A stretch of DNA of 64,000 nt, from the NCBI GenBank assembly GCA_965216945.1, contig CBDCGU010000003.1, positions 2,046,001-2,110,000 of the forward strand. The letters are read 5' to 3'. Under the pieces are notes generated by a model, which saw nothing but the letters and a program-made list of their open reading frames with translations, did not search any database and had not been told where the DNA came from. Source of the stretch: DATHZQ01 sp965216945. GTDB taxonomy: Bacteria > Actinomycetota > Acidimicrobiia > Spongiisociales > UBA5794. Shown one piece after another: positions 7,931-18,637 of this stretch. A program made the translations under genes and the position numbers. Position 1 is the stretch's first letter; each line of letters begins with the position of its first letter.

Positions 7931-8955
7931 ACATCGACCGGCCGACCGTCGCCATCGTGGGCGCCACCGGTGCGGTGGGCACGACGATGCTGTCCATACT
8001 CGAGGAGCGATCGTTTCCGGCATCCGATCTCCGACTCATGGCCTCGGCCCGGTCGGCGGGCCGACGCATCGCGACTGCATGGGGCGAAGTGGAAGTCGAG
8101 GATCTCGCCACTGCCGACCCGAGCGGTATCGACATTGCCCTCTTCTCGGCGGGCGCCGGTCGCTCGAAGGAACACGCACCGCGCTTCGTCGCGGCAGGAG
8201 CGACCGTGGTGGACAACTCCTCGGCGTTTCGAATGGATCCGTCGGTGCCCCTCGTCGTCGCCCAGGTGAACGATGCCGCCGCCGCCAGTCATCGAGGGAT
8301 CGTCGCCAATCCGAATTGCACGACGATGGCGTTGATGATGGCCGCCGGGCCGCTGCACGATGCGGCTCGCATCCGCCGGATGACGGCCACGTCGTACCAA
8401 TCGGTGTCGGGTTCGGGCCAGACCGGGATGGACGTCCTGACCCACGAGCTCGAGATTCTCGGCAAGGACCGCGAGCTGCTGGCCTCCGGGGGATGGTCCG
8501 ACCCCGGCGGCGACCTCTACTCACGGCCGATCGGCTTCAACGTGCTACCCCACGCAGGCAACTTCACGGAGCTCGGTCACACGGACGAGGAGTGGAAGCT
8601 CGTCAACGAGACCAGGAAGATCCTCGATGACGACGACATTCTCGTCGAGCCGACGTGTGTGCGTGTGCCCACCATGGTCGGGCACGGGATCGCCGCCACC
8701 ATGTTCTTCGAAACGCCGCTGTCGCTCGATGAGGCCGTCGACGTGCTGGCGTCCGCTCCCGGCACGCAGCTCTGGGGCGATGACACGGTCCCCACGCCTC
8801 TCGATTCCGCGGGCATCGACGACGTGCTGATCGGCCGGGTACGGCCGACGCTCGGCGAGGCCGGCGGTATCAGTCTCTGGACCGTCGGCGACAATCTGCG
8901 CAAGGGCGCAGCGCTCAACGCCGTCCAGCTTGCGGAGCTGGTGCTGGCAACTTGA
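7927..8955 (+). CDS. asd: Aspartate-semialdehyde dehydrogenase
   Basis: Reduces aspartyl phosphate to aspartate semialdehyde with NADPH, the second common step of the aspartate family. The 342 residues begin with the nucleotide-binding VAIVGATGAVGTTMLS; the catalytic Cys is in NPNCTTMALM and the catalytic His is in the VGHGIAATMFFE segment. It starts with TTG at 7927 overlapping the lysC stop, so it depends on translation of lysC. No dapA or other lysine gene is adjacent. Confidence 0.96.
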   Translation: MNIDRPTVAIVGATGAVGTTMLSILEERSFPASDLRLMASARSAGRRIATAWGEVEVEDLATADPSGIDIALFSAGAGRSKEHAPRFVAAGATVVDNSSAFRMDPSVPLVVAQVNDAAAASHRGIVANPNCTTMALMMAAGPLHDAARIRRMTATSYQSVSGSGQTGMDVLTHELEILGKDRELLASGGWSDPGGDLYSRPIGFNVLPHAGNFTELGHTDEEWKLVNETRKILDDDDILVEPTCVRVPTMVGHGIAATMFFETPLSLDEAVDVLASAPGTQLWGDDTVPTPLDSAGIDDVLIGRVRPTLGEAGGISLWTVGDNLRKGAALNAVQLAELVLAT

Positions 8956-9036
8956 GGCGGTGGGCCCAGCGCTCTGCAACCGTCGCAGTCCTAGGATGAA
9001 CGGCACTGTCATGGAGGGCTGTCAAAGGTCGTCGAA

Positions 9037-9510
9037 GTGAAAGCGAAGGCCAGCGTCACCGTAGCCCGCCCCGTCGCGGAGGTGTTCGACTACGTCACCG
9101 ACGTATCCAACATGCCCTCCTGGATGACCGGAGTCCGCACCGCCTCGGCGATCGACGAGACCATGTCGGAAGGCTCGCGATACCTGCTCGAGTACACGGG
9201 CGGCTGGCGGTCCAACGATCTCGAGGTCGTCGTCACCGAATTCGAGCCGCCCTCCGTCTTCGCCTCACAGGTTGCTCGCGGTCCGTTTGCGTTCGAGGGC
9301 ACCATGACGTTCACCGACCGGGGCGACGTCACCGAAGTGACGAACAGCATCGAAGCCGGTCCGGACAGTCTCGCGACCAGGATCGCCAGCCTGCTCTTCG
9401 GCTGGATGCTCCGCGGCAGCATGAGCCGCCGCCTCCTCGGCGAGCTGGAAGCACTCCAACAAAGCATCGAAGGCGGCGTCTCGCCCGAAGCAGGCCTCGG
9501 GCGAGTCTGA
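9037..9510 (+). CDS. SRPBCC (START/polyketide cyclase-like) family protein
   Basis: A 157-residue helix-grip protein that probably binds a hydrophobic ligand. It begins KASVTVARPVAEVFDYVTDVSNMPSWM, the standard opening of the SRPBCC superfamily, and ends its core with the long C-terminal helix around RRLLGELEALQQSI. The start is GTG 9037; no strong ribosome-binding site is present. The last ten residues (VSPEAGLGRV) and the stop codon are encoded inside a repeat hairpin (9480-9505), so the native C-terminus has probably been replaced or extended by the repeat. The specific ligand is unknown. Confidence 0.8.
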   Translation: MKAKASVTVARPVAEVFDYVTDVSNMPSWMTGVRTASAIDETMSEGSRYLLEYTGGWRSNDLEVVVTEFEPPSVFASQVARGPFAFEGTMTFTDRGDVTEVTNSIEAGPDSLATRIASLLFGWMLRGSMSRRLLGELEALQQSIEGGVSPEAGLGRV

Positions 9511-9921
9511 GTTTCGCCCGAAGCAGGCTTCGGGCGAGTTGTTTCGACCCCGAGCTTTTGCTCGGGGTCGAGTCTTCTTGTCGGCCCTTCGGGCCGTCGT
9601 TTGTTGCTCCGTTCGGTGGCGGAGCCACCGAACGGAGGTTGAAGGGGGAGGCGCGGAGCTTCCCCCTTCAAACAACCCCCTCCCCTGTGACATCGCTCCG
9701 CTCGTGGCTCGCGGCACTCGAACTGCGGGAGACTTCGGGCGGGTGTGGGGGTGCTCGAGGGGGTGGAGCTCTGCGGAACCCCCTCGTTGTGGGGTGCAGC
9801 GACCTGTGCGGTGCACCCCACCAGGTAGTCGGTGCGGCGCAGCCGCACGTCACAAACTCGTCGCAAGCCTGCTTGCGACGAAATAGGAACTCGACCCCCA
9901 AGCATGTGCTTGGGGGTCGAG
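9480..9921. repeat. Composite hairpin block 2
   Basis: The longest gene-free stretch of the window (9511-9925) is almost entirely this block. Modules: 9480-9505 and 9514-9537 (TCGCCCGAAG-type arms, loop CAGG); A 9544-9571 (loop TTTT); B 9582-9596; C 9608-9636 (13-bp perfect arms); D 9638-9673; an AGCCGCACGTCACAAA segment 9841-9856 as in block 1; 9858-9881 (arms TCGTCGCAAG, loop CCTG); and 9890-9921 (14-bp arms, loop ATGT). Between D and 9838 lies about 165 bp with smaller inverted repeats. The final hairpin sits four bases beyond the 3' end of the minus-strand tRNA and may terminate it. Confidence 0.9.
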
Positions 9922-9925
9922 GCTC

Positions 9926-10002
9926 TGGTCGGGACGGCCGGATTTGAACCGGCGACCTCATCGTCCCGAACGATGCGCGCTACCAAGCTGCGCCACGTCC
10001 CG
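9926..10002 (-). tRNA. tRNA-Pro (anticodon CGG)
   Basis: Cloverleaf read on the minus strand. The acceptor stem CGGGACG pairs with CGTCCCG. The anticodon stem CATCG/CGATG encloses loop TTCGGGA, giving anticodon CGG for codon CCG. The T arm is GCCGGTTCAAATCCGGC. Discriminator A and a genome-encoded CCA are at 9929-9926, so the gene is 77 nt including CCA. A strong hairpin follows directly downstream at 9890-9921. Confidence 0.97.
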
Positions 10003-10021
10003 AATGGGCGATTGTACCTGC

Positions 10022-11272
10022 TCAAGGAGTGCGCTCAACCTGGATCTTGGCGATACGGTTGCGATCCATGGTGAGGACGGTGAGGTTGAGTCCGTCGATG
10101 GTGATCGAGTCGCCCTCCCTCGGGATGCGACCGGCGGCCGACAGGTAGAGCCCGGCCACGGTCGCATATGGCCCGTCCGGCAGCGTTGCGTCGAGAGCGT
10201 CCTCGAGATCCTCGATGGAGAGCCGCCCATCGGTGACCCACTCACCTGCATCGGTCTGCACCGCGCTCGGCTCGCCCGGGTCGTACTCGTCCCGCAGCGT
10301 GCCCACGAGCTCGGCGACGAGATCCTTCACAGTGACGATGCCCTCGACACCTCCGTGCTCGTCGAGGATCACGCCGAACACCGAGCGGCGAGCTCGCATG
10401 TCCTGCAGCACGGAGAGGATCGAGGCCGACTCGGGGATGAAGCGCGGCGGCCGCAACAGGCTGGGGATGACGGCGGGCACGTCGGGATCGGGCAGTTGGA
10501 AGAGGTCTTTCACGTAGAGGATTCCCTGCAGGTGGTCGAGGTCGCCCGAGGACACGGGGAATCGGGAGTGTCCTGTCGTTGCGATTCGCTCCCTGACGTC
10601 CTCCAGCGTGAACGGCATGTTCAGGGGGACGATCTCGGTCCGCGGGGTCATCACCTCACGCACCGGCCGGTCGGCGAGCGTGAACAGGGCGTCCAGGATC
10701 TCATGCTCGACCTCTTCGATCTCCCCCTCGGCGAGTCCGAGCTCGGAGAGCGCCCGGATATCGGCCTCGGTCACGGCCGATGCGGAGTCGGCGTTCCGGA
10801 GGCCGAAGATTCGCATGACCGTGCGAGTGATGCCGGTGAAGAACCGAGCGATCGGTCCCAGGACCAGTGAGAGTCGCCAGATGGTGGGGGCGACGGCCAG
10901 TGAGAAGCGCTCGGGGTACCTGGCGGCGAGCGTCTTCGGGGTGATCTCGCCGACCACGAGGACGACGGCGGTCACGACGAGTGTCGCCACCCAGGGACCC
11001 CATTGTTCACCGAGCAGATCGATGAAGAGGGTGGTTGCCACTGCGGCGCCGAGGATGTTGACGAGGTTGTTGGCGACGAGGATCGTCGACAGCAGCCGGT
11101 CAGGGTCGGCGACCAGTTGCCGCACGCGGAGCCCGCGCTTGCCGTGACCCGACATCTGATGCACGCGCTCTCGCCCGATGCCGATCAGCGCCGTCTCGGA
11201 CCCGGAGAAGAAGCCTGACGCCACTGCGGTGAACGCCAGCACCACGATGTAGAGGACGGTGGTTGTGGTCAT
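10022..11272 (-). CDS. CNNM/CorC-family membrane protein with CBS domains
   Basis: A 416-residue integral membrane protein of the CNNM transporter family (older name hemolysin C-like), implicated in divalent cation efflux or homeostasis. The N-terminal DUF21/CNNM domain spans about residues 1-190, starting with a membrane helix then GFFSGSETALIGIGRERV, with further helices around LVANNLVNILGAAVATTLFIDLL. A CBS pair follows (about 210-330: VREVMTPRTEIVPL and FGVILDEHGGVEGIVTVKDL), then the C-terminal CorC_HlyC domain (DGRLSIEDLEDAL onward). The stop lies 20 bp from the tRNA-Pro 5' end. Confidence 0.9.
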   Translation of the reverse strand: MTTTTVLYIVVLAFTAVASGFFSGSETALIGIGRERVHQMSGHGKRGLRVRQLVADPDRLLSTILVANNLVNILGAAVATTLFIDLLGEQWGPWVATLVVTAVVLVVGEITPKTLAARYPERFSLAVAPTIWRLSLVLGPIARFFTGITRTVMRIFGLRNADSASAVTEADIRALSELGLAEGEIEEVEHEILDALFTLADRPVREVMTPRTEIVPLNMPFTLEDVRERIATTGHSRFPVSSGDLDHLQGILYVKDLFQLPDPDVPAVIPSLLRPPRFIPESASILSVLQDMRARRSVFGVILDEHGGVEGIVTVKDLVAELVGTLRDEYDPGEPSAVQTDAGEWVTDGRLSIEDLEDALDATLPDGPYATVAGLYLSAAGRIPREGDSITIDGLNLTVLTMDRNRIAKIQVERTP

Positions 11273-11328
11273 GGCGTGGTCCCGACCTCAGATCGGGGAG
11301 GTTCCCCCTCCCGAGCGCTCACCGCCGA

Positions 11329-11733
11329 TCACTCGTCGGGGGCGCTCGACGTCGCGATGGCCGTCTCGTCGCGCAATGCCTGCTCGACTGCCGTCCGTAT
11401 CTCGTGGGCGGTGAAGGGCTTCACCAGCCACGCCGCAGCGCCGGCTCGACGAGCGAGGAACGCATCTGCGGCCCGATCCAGCAAGAGCACCACGGGAAGA
11501 CGTCCGTGGCCCGAGCGCAATGCCGTGTCCCGCACGTCGCGGGCAACCGCCATGCCGCCCATGGAGCCAACCTGGAGATCCACCACCAGTGCCGCCGCGT
11601 TCTCGCCGATGGCGACCGAGGCGGCCGCGGTCGGGTCGTCCAGATCGACCAGCTCATAGTCGGGTGCAGTCAGCGAAGCATGGACCTCGTTGCGCACCCA
11701 CGGCACGTCGGCCACGACGACGATACGGCTCAT
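11329..11733 (-). CDS. Stand-alone response-regulator receiver protein
   Basis: A 134-residue CheY-like receiver with no output domain. The phosphoacceptor is Asp52 (LVVDLQVGS) and the conserved Lys is Lys105 (WLVKPFTAHE); an N-terminal acidic residue (Asp9, VVADVPW) is in the pocket position. The site therefore looks competent, although only one clear N-terminal acidic residue is present. ATG 11733 has a TATCCT box 8 nt upstream and no Shine-Dalgarno, so initiation is probably leaderless. It is divergent from the NfeD-like gene. The partner kinase is unknown. Confidence 0.85.
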   Translation of the reverse strand: MSRIVVVADVPWVRNEVHASLTAPDYELVDLDDPTAAASVAIGENAAALVVDLQVGSMGGMAVARDVRDTALRSGHGRLPVVLLLDRAADAFLARRAGAAAWLVKPFTAHEIRTAVEQALRDETAIATSSAPDE

Positions 11734-11868
11734 GGCGGGGCAGGATAGCCCTGCGAGGGATGGCGACCCGCACGTGCAGCTCGACGGGAGCGGCGGCGAT
11801 CGTGGTCGCTGCGTTGGCGGGTGGCGGATTCTTCGTCGCGATGGCGACGCCGTAACATCGCGAGCTGC

Positions 11869-13158
11869 ATGGCCCGCCTCCTCCGTCTCACCCTCATCGC
11901 CGTGTTCGTCGTGGCCGGCATCGCTCCCGCGCTTGCAGCCGATGGTGGCGATGAGTCCGTTGTCGTCGCCGACGTCAGAGGCCCGCTCGAGCAGCGCGGG
12001 CTCGACTTCCTCGCCGACGTCGTGGAGCAGGAACGCGGGCAGCTGGTGGTGCTCCAGATCGACAATCCGGGCATCGCATCGGGCGATCCGGGCAGGCTGT
12101 TCGCTGCCATCGAAGCATCCACGAGACCAGTCACCGCGTGGGTGGGCCCGTCGGGCGCAGAGGCCTACGGCGGCGCCGCATCCCTCCTCGAGATCGTTGC
12201 CTACTCGGCAGCGGCGCCCGGCGCCCGCATCGGCTATACCAGTCCGACTGTCGCCGGAGAGACCACCTTGACCGTGCGGGCGGGCAGTGATCCCGCGGTG
12301 GTCGCCGGTTTGGTGGACGGTGCGATCGAAGTCGCGGAGCCGGTTCCGGGGTTCGTCGACGAGGTCGTGCCCACCATCGGCCAGTTCATCGCATCGTTGC
12401 ACGATCGATCCCTCGACACGGCAGCGGGCCCTGTCGTCGCTCGCACCACGACGACGGCGACGGCTGAGGACGGTACGGAGATCGTCGTCCCGGACGTGGA
12501 GGTGCGCTTCTTGAAGCCGTCGCTGCGCACCCGATTCCTCCGGCTCGCCATGCGCCCCGAGGCCATGTTCTTCTTCCTGGTGATCGGTCTGGCGGCAGCT
12601 GCGTTCGAGTTCTATGCGGCCGGCGTCGGCATCACTGCTGCTGTGGCATCTCTGGCGCTCTTCCTCGCCGGCTTCGGGATCGCTTCGCTGCCCATGCGCT
12701 GGGTCTCGCTGGCAGCCGTCCTGGGGGGGATGGTGCTGTACACGATCGATTTCCAGAACTCGTCGATCTCGTGGCGAGGTGTGCTCGGGTCACTGTTGTT
12801 GCTGGGTGGCGGGTTGACGATCACGGATGCTGCACCACAGTTCGGTCCGAGATGGTGGGCGGTGGTCCTGTCCGTCGTCGCCGTGGCAGCCTTCTACATG
12901 GTGGCGCTCACGACGGTCGCTCGCTCTCGCTTCTCGACGAGGACGATCGGCAGGGAACATCTCGTGGGCAGGTCGGGGGTCGCAGAGACGTCGTTCGACC
13001 CCACCGGGATCGTTGCGGTCGATGGTGCGCGCTGGAAGGCGAGGAGCCATCGCGCCGCCGGTGTGACCGCCGGAGACGCCGTCGAAGTGCTTGCAGTGAG
13101 CGGCGTGATGCTCGAAGTAGGGCCATTGGTCCCGGACGACCAAACTGTTCGCGAATAG
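11869..13158 (+). CDS. NfeD-like membrane protein (ClpP-class protease homologue, nucleophile missing)
   Basis: A 429-residue protein: signal peptide (about residues 1-23), an extracytoplasmic ClpP/crotonase-like domain (about 30-200), a cluster of membrane helices (about 225-350), and a C-terminal OB-fold NfeD domain (LVGRSGVAETSFDPTGIVAVDGARW region). In active family members a PSGARAASAGT segment carries the catalytic Ser; here the aligned segment reads PSGAEAYGGAAS and Gly101 occupies the Ser position. The protease domain may therefore be inactive. No stomatin gene is adjacent. ATG 11869 is chosen at the start of the signal peptide. Confidence 0.82.
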   Translation: MARLLRLTLIAVFVVAGIAPALAADGGDESVVVADVRGPLEQRGLDFLADVVEQERGQLVVLQIDNPGIASGDPGRLFAAIEASTRPVTAWVGPSGAEAYGGAASLLEIVAYSAAAPGARIGYTSPTVAGETTLTVRAGSDPAVVAGLVDGAIEVAEPVPGFVDEVVPTIGQFIASLHDRSLDTAAGPVVARTTTTATAEDGTEIVVPDVEVRFLKPSLRTRFLRLAMRPEAMFFFLVIGLAAAAFEFYAAGVGITAAVASLALFLAGFGIASLPMRWVSLAAVLGGMVLYTIDFQNSSISWRGVLGSLLLLGGGLTITDAAPQFGPRWWAVVLSVVAVAAFYMVALTTVARSRFSTRTIGREHLVGRSGVAETSFDPTGIVAVDGARWKARSHRAAGVTAGDAVEVLAVSGVMLEVGPLVPDDQTVRE

Positions 13159-13182
13159 CAAGCGAATCTGCCAGGATTTCCC

Positions 13183-13211
13183 TTGTGTCTCGTTTAACCT
13201 CTGGCTAGCTT
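13183..13211 (+). promoter_or_regulatory. Predicted whiB promoter
   Basis: TTGTGT at 13183-13188 and TAGCTT at 13206-13211 are separated by 17 bp, a sigma-70-like spacing, and lie about 50 bp before the whiB start. This is based on motif appearance only. Confidence 0.45.
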
Positions 13212-13475
13212 CGTCCTCCTGCTGTTGTGAGGCCTTTGGTCTGGAGGTGCCCCCCGCCATGACGACGACCACGCTCGACCGCACTTGGCAACCGATTGCC
13301 CTGTGCAGAGGAAACCACTCTCATCTGTTCTTTCCCCCGAGTACCCAGGAACGCAAGGAGGAACGAGAACGTCGGGAGGTTCGAGCGAAGTCGATCTGCC
13401 AGATCTGCCCGGTGAAGGGACCATGTTTGGATTACGCCATGGTGATCCGGGAGCCCTACGGGATCTGGGGCGGCC

Positions 13476-15304
<1,829 letters not shown>

Positions 15305-15305
<1 letters not shown>

Positions 15306-16633
15306 CAGGCGAGTGCTGTCGCCACTGCGGCGTCATCGTCGGGGTGGACGGTGCGCAGGTCGACGTAGAGGGTGCCCTCGCGCCGGCGCGCCAATACGGG
15401 CGGAGTCGCTTCGAGGAGACGTCTCCACCGGGCGTCGCCGCGGTCCGGAATCGCCAGCACCGGGGTCGCGATCTCTTCACCCGGCACGGATCCAGCACCG
15501 GGAATGGAGGCATCCGCGATGATCTCCCCGGGCGCTCCTGCCCTCTTCCGCACGTCTTCGAGCCGGGTGCGCAGTGTCTCGTCGTTGAGCTGTGTCATCG
15601 CCCAGAACGGGATCTCGGCGCCCCTCCCGTCCGCATACAGCTCCAAAGTGAAGGCGAGAGCGGCGAGTTGCGGACCGTCGAGGCGGAGGGCACGCATCAT
15701 CGGGTGCCGGGACATTCGATCGACGAGGTCCTGCTTGCCAACCGCGATGCCCGCTTGGGGACCGCCGAGCAGCTTGTCGCCGCTGAAGAGCACGAGGTCG
15801 GCCCCGTCGTCCAGCGTCTGCCGCACGGCCGGCTCGCCGCTGAGCCACTGGGGAGGGCGCCCATCGAGCCATGGCGTGCGGTCGTCGAGCAGGCCGCTGC
15901 CGACATCGGCGATGAGCGGCAGGCCGGCGTCGTGGGCGAGGGATGCCAGATCCCTGTATCCCACCTCCTCGGCAAACCCCTCGACCCGGTAGTTCGAGGG
16001 GTGCACTTTCAGCACGGCCGAAGCGTCCCTGCTCGCCGCGGCGTAATCGGCAGCTCGGGTGCGGTTTGTGGTGCCCACCTCGCACAGGGTCGCTCCCGAG
16101 GCGGCCATGAGGTCGGGAAGCCGGAACGAGCCACCGATCTCGATCAACTCGCCCCGGCTCACGACAACGGTTCCGGGCGCGGCAACGGCCGCCAGCGCCA
16201 GCAGCAGCGCACCGGCGTTGTTGTTCACCACGACCCCGGCTTCGGCCCCGGTGACGGCGCACAGGAGCTCGGAGATGTATGCGTGACGGCCTCCGCGCCG
16301 CCCCGTGGCGAGATCGAACTCGACGTTGCCGTATCCGGTTGCGATCTCGGCTGCGGCCGCAGCCGCTCCCGGATGGAGTGGCGCTCTGCCGAGGTTGGTG
16401 TGCAGGAGCACGCCGGTGGCGTTGATCATGCGCTGCGGCCGTCCCGCCGCAACGTGTGCGACGGCACGGCGGGCGATCTGTTCCGCCTCGGCGCCGTTGC
16501 CCGCGGCCCGTGCTGCCTCGATGGCGCGGCGTGCGATGGCGATGAGGACCGGCGGGGTGAGATCGTGTCCGGGCCCATCGGACGCCAGTGCTCGGGCCAG
16601 CGTGTCGACGGACGGTGGGTGCGCCGCATTCAT
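15305..16633 (-). CDS. selA: L-seryl-tRNA(Sec) selenium transferase
   Basis: PLP enzyme of 442 residues that converts Ser-tRNA(Sec) to Sec-tRNA(Sec) using selenophosphate. Characteristic segments are RMINATGVLLHTNLGRAPL near residue 70, GRRGGRHAYI near 110, and the PLP-Lys motif LVLFSGDKLLGGPQAGI near 290. The C-terminal domain is complete. It is the first gene of the selAB operon and is separated by only 36 bp from the divergent fxsA start, so the two promoters must overlap. Confidence 0.95.
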
Positions 16634-16669
16634 GTCGCCAGACTACCGAGGGCCGGTATTCTGCCTCTC

Positions 16670-17047
16670 GTGCGACTCACGCCCACGCTGTTCGTGCTCT
16701 TTGCGATCGTTCCCCTGATCGAGATCGCACTGTTTCTCGTCATCGGCGACAGGCTCGGTCTGGGCCCGACGATCCTGCTGGTGCTGTTGACCGCGTTCAT
16801 CGGTTCGATACTGGTGTCGCGCCAGGGCCGCGAGCAGATCCGGCGAGTACAGCAGGCGATCGTGACGGCCACCGAACCGGGACGTGAGCTGGCCCACGGC
16901 GCGATGATCTTGGTGGCCGGGGCCCTGCTGATCACCCCCGGGTTCCTCACGGACGTCGTGGGTTTCCTGCTGCTGGTGCCGGCGGTGCGCGAGATGATCA
17001 GACGCATCTGGATCAATCGGTCGAGGAACCGGATCGAGATCTTGTGA
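16670..17047 (+). CDS. fxsA: FxsA-family membrane protein
   Basis: A 125-residue inner-membrane protein of the FxsA family (named for suppression of phage exclusion in E. coli; the cellular role is poorly known). It has hydrophobic helices around LFVLFAIVPLIEIALFLVIG, LGPTILLVLLTAFIGSILV and GAMILVAGALLITPGFLTDVVGF (cited in part), then a basic tail. The conserved LLITPGFLTD motif is present. The start is GTG 16670; TATTCT at 16657-16662 lies 7 nt upstream with no Shine-Dalgarno, so it is probably leaderless. It opens a row of four overlapping genes. Confidence 0.88.
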   Translation: MRLTPTLFVLFAIVPLIEIALFLVIGDRLGLGPTILLVLLTAFIGSILVSRQGREQIRRVQQAIVTATEPGRELAHGAMILVAGALLITPGFLTDVVGFLLLVPAVREMIRRIWINRSRNRIEIL

Positions 17048-17859
17048 CATCAGAGGCCCGTCCGTCCTCGAGCATCTGCCTCCTCCGTCCCCACGGCAAC
17101 GATGGCTGTGAGGTGCTCATGGCACAACGCGGCGCCGGAGCGCGGTTCATGGGCGGAGCCTGGGTGTTCCCGGGTGGAGTTGTCGACGAGTCCGATGGCG
17201 GTGCCCTGGCACGGGCTGCGCTGGATGCAGCGGGTAGCGAAGACGTCCCGTGGCGGGCGGCTGCGCTGCGGGAGCTCGTCGAAGAGACGGGTGTCTGGCT
17301 CGCCGATGCTCCTTTCTGTGTTCCCGTCGGCCGCAGGCCCCACGGCCACGAGGTGTATGCCGCCGCCGCCGAGTCCTTGGATCACCGCTTTGCGGCGAGC
17401 ACGCTGCGGTACTTCTCGAATTGGGTGACACCCACGGTCGTGCCGGTGCGGTTCGACGCCCGCTTCTATGTGGCCGCCGTTGGGCACGGCATCGACGGCG
17501 AGGCCGACGGGCGGGAAATGGACGCTGTCGACTGGGTGCATCCCCCGGTGGCGCTGGCAGCCGCACGCCGCGGCGACTTCGTGTTGCCGCTGCCGACTCG
17601 ACACATCCTCCGCCAGTTTGCCGATCTGGGCTCGCCCGGGGCGATCCTGGACTTCGCCGAGCGCCAGGAGGGAGTGCCTGCGATTCAGCCGCGGCTGTCG
17701 ACGGCCGAGGACGGCTCCCTGAAGGCAGTCCTGCCGGGTGAGCCCGGCTACGACGAGCTGACCGACGATCCCCCTGATCCGGACGCCCTGCAGCGCTCGG
17801 CTCGGGTGACGACCCTCGAGGGTGACTCGATTCCGGAGCTACAGCGCCGTGCGGATTGA
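17044..17859 (+). CDS. NUDIX hydrolase
   Basis: A 271-residue NUDIX protein that probably cleaves a nucleoside-diphosphate-linked substrate. The N-terminal strand runs SICLLRPHGNDGCEVLMAQR; the NUDIX box is present but carries an insertion between its first glycine (VFPGGVVDE) and the REL(V)EETGV core, as in the NUDT7/NUDT19-like acyl-CoA hydrolases. That makes CoA or acyl-CoA pyrophosphate cleavage a reasonable guess only. The GTG start overlaps the fxsA stop (GTGA). The stop overlaps the next gene. Confidence 0.85.
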   Translation: MTSEARPSSSICLLRPHGNDGCEVLMAQRGAGARFMGGAWVFPGGVVDESDGGALARAALDAAGSEDVPWRAAALRELVEETGVWLADAPFCVPVGRRPHGHEVYAAAAESLDHRFAASTLRYFSNWVTPTVVPVRFDARFYVAAVGHGIDGEADGREMDAVDWVHPPVALAAARRGDFVLPLPTRHILRQFADLGSPGAILDFAERQEGVPAIQPRLSTAEDGSLKAVLPGEPGYDELTDDPPDPDALQRSARVTTLEGDSIPELQRRAD

Positions 17860-18637
17860 CCGTGTTCTCGCCCCCAATCCAGGTCCCTACACCGGTCCCG
17901 GCACCAACACCTACGTCGTCTTCGACGGGGGTCGCTCGGTGGTCATCGATCCTGGTCCGATCATCGACGCCCACCTCGGCGCCATCGAACATGCGCTGGC
18001 GGATTCCGCCCCCACGGCCGTGCTGGTGACTCACACGCACCCCGATCACGCACCGGCGGCCAACCCGCTGGCGCAACGGCTCGGCGTCCCGGCGCTGGGA
18101 TTCGCTCCGGGCCCGCAATTCGAACCGGATGGGCTTCTCGCCGACGGCGACGAGGTCGAGGTCGGGGCCGCCCGGCTCACGGTCGTCCACACCCCGGGCC
18201 ACACCCCCGACCACATCTGCTTCCTGAGCCAGGGCGTCCTCTTCACCGGGGACCACATCATGGGAGGGTCAACGGTGGTCATCGAGGACGCCGCCGAGTA
18301 CATGGCCTCGTTGCATCGGGTGCGGGCCCTCGTCCCCACCCATCTCTGTCCTGGCCACGGCCCCGAGATTCCGGATGCAACGTCGATGGTCGACGCCTAC
18401 ATCGCCCATCGCGAGCAACGCGAGCGTGAGATCGTGGCGGCCGTCGCCGCCGGCGCACGGTCGGTCGAAGACGTCGTCGCCACCGTCTATGCCGGGCTCG
18501 ACGCCTCTCTCGTGCCGGCGGCTACTCACCAGGTCGGGATACAGCTCGAGAAGCTGTATTCGGAAGGGCGAGTAGAGTTACGCCCCGGCTCCGGAGGGGG
18601 AGCCAAGATCGTCGACTTGCCAGGACACTCTGAATGA
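17849..18637 (+). CDS. Metallo-beta-lactamase-fold hydrolase (LACTB2/glyoxalase II-like)
   Basis: A 262-residue MBL-fold hydrolase. Metal-binding motifs are THTHPDH, GHTPDHICF, the bridging Asp in FTGDHIMG, and PGHGPEI. The fold is followed by a C-terminal winged-helix-like segment (about residues 190-262), the layout of LACTB2-type proteins, which are RNases or thioesterase-like hydrolases. GTG 17849 (MRIDRVLAPNPGP) is preferred because it opens on the first strand of the fold; an ATG at 17822 would add nine residues and lengthen the overlap with the NUDIX gene. It is coupled to the M23 gene by ATGA overlap. Confidence 0.87.
   Translation: MRIDRVLAPNPGPYTGPGTNTYVVFDGGRSVVIDPGPIIDAHLGAIEHALADSAPTAVLVTHTHPDHAPAANPLAQRLGVPALGFAPGPQFEPDGLLADGDEVEVGAARLTVVHTPGHTPDHICFLSQGVLFTGDHIMGGSTVVIEDAAEYMASLHRVRALVPTHLCPGHGPEIPDATSMVDAYIAHREQREREIVAAVAAGARSVEDVVATVYAGLDASLVPAATHQVGIQLEKLYSEGRVELRPGSGGGAKIVDLPGHSE

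Noticed and set aside
9480..9921. Possible small protein encoded through the hairpin modules
   Set aside because: Several frames run through the blocks and give similar peptides, but this follows from the repeats being shared. The frames differ in start and end, have no ribosome-binding site, and the arms change in a base-paired rather than codon-based way.
11734..12402. Long minus-strand extension of the receiver gene
   Set aside because: It is antisense to the NfeD-like gene. The receiver fold begins at ATG 11733, which also has a -10-like box at the right distance.
16634..16669. Candidate selC or SECIS next to selA
   Set aside because: Only 36 bases separate selA from fxsA, too short for a tRNA-Sec, and no tRNA-like fold was found elsewhere apart from tRNA-Pro.
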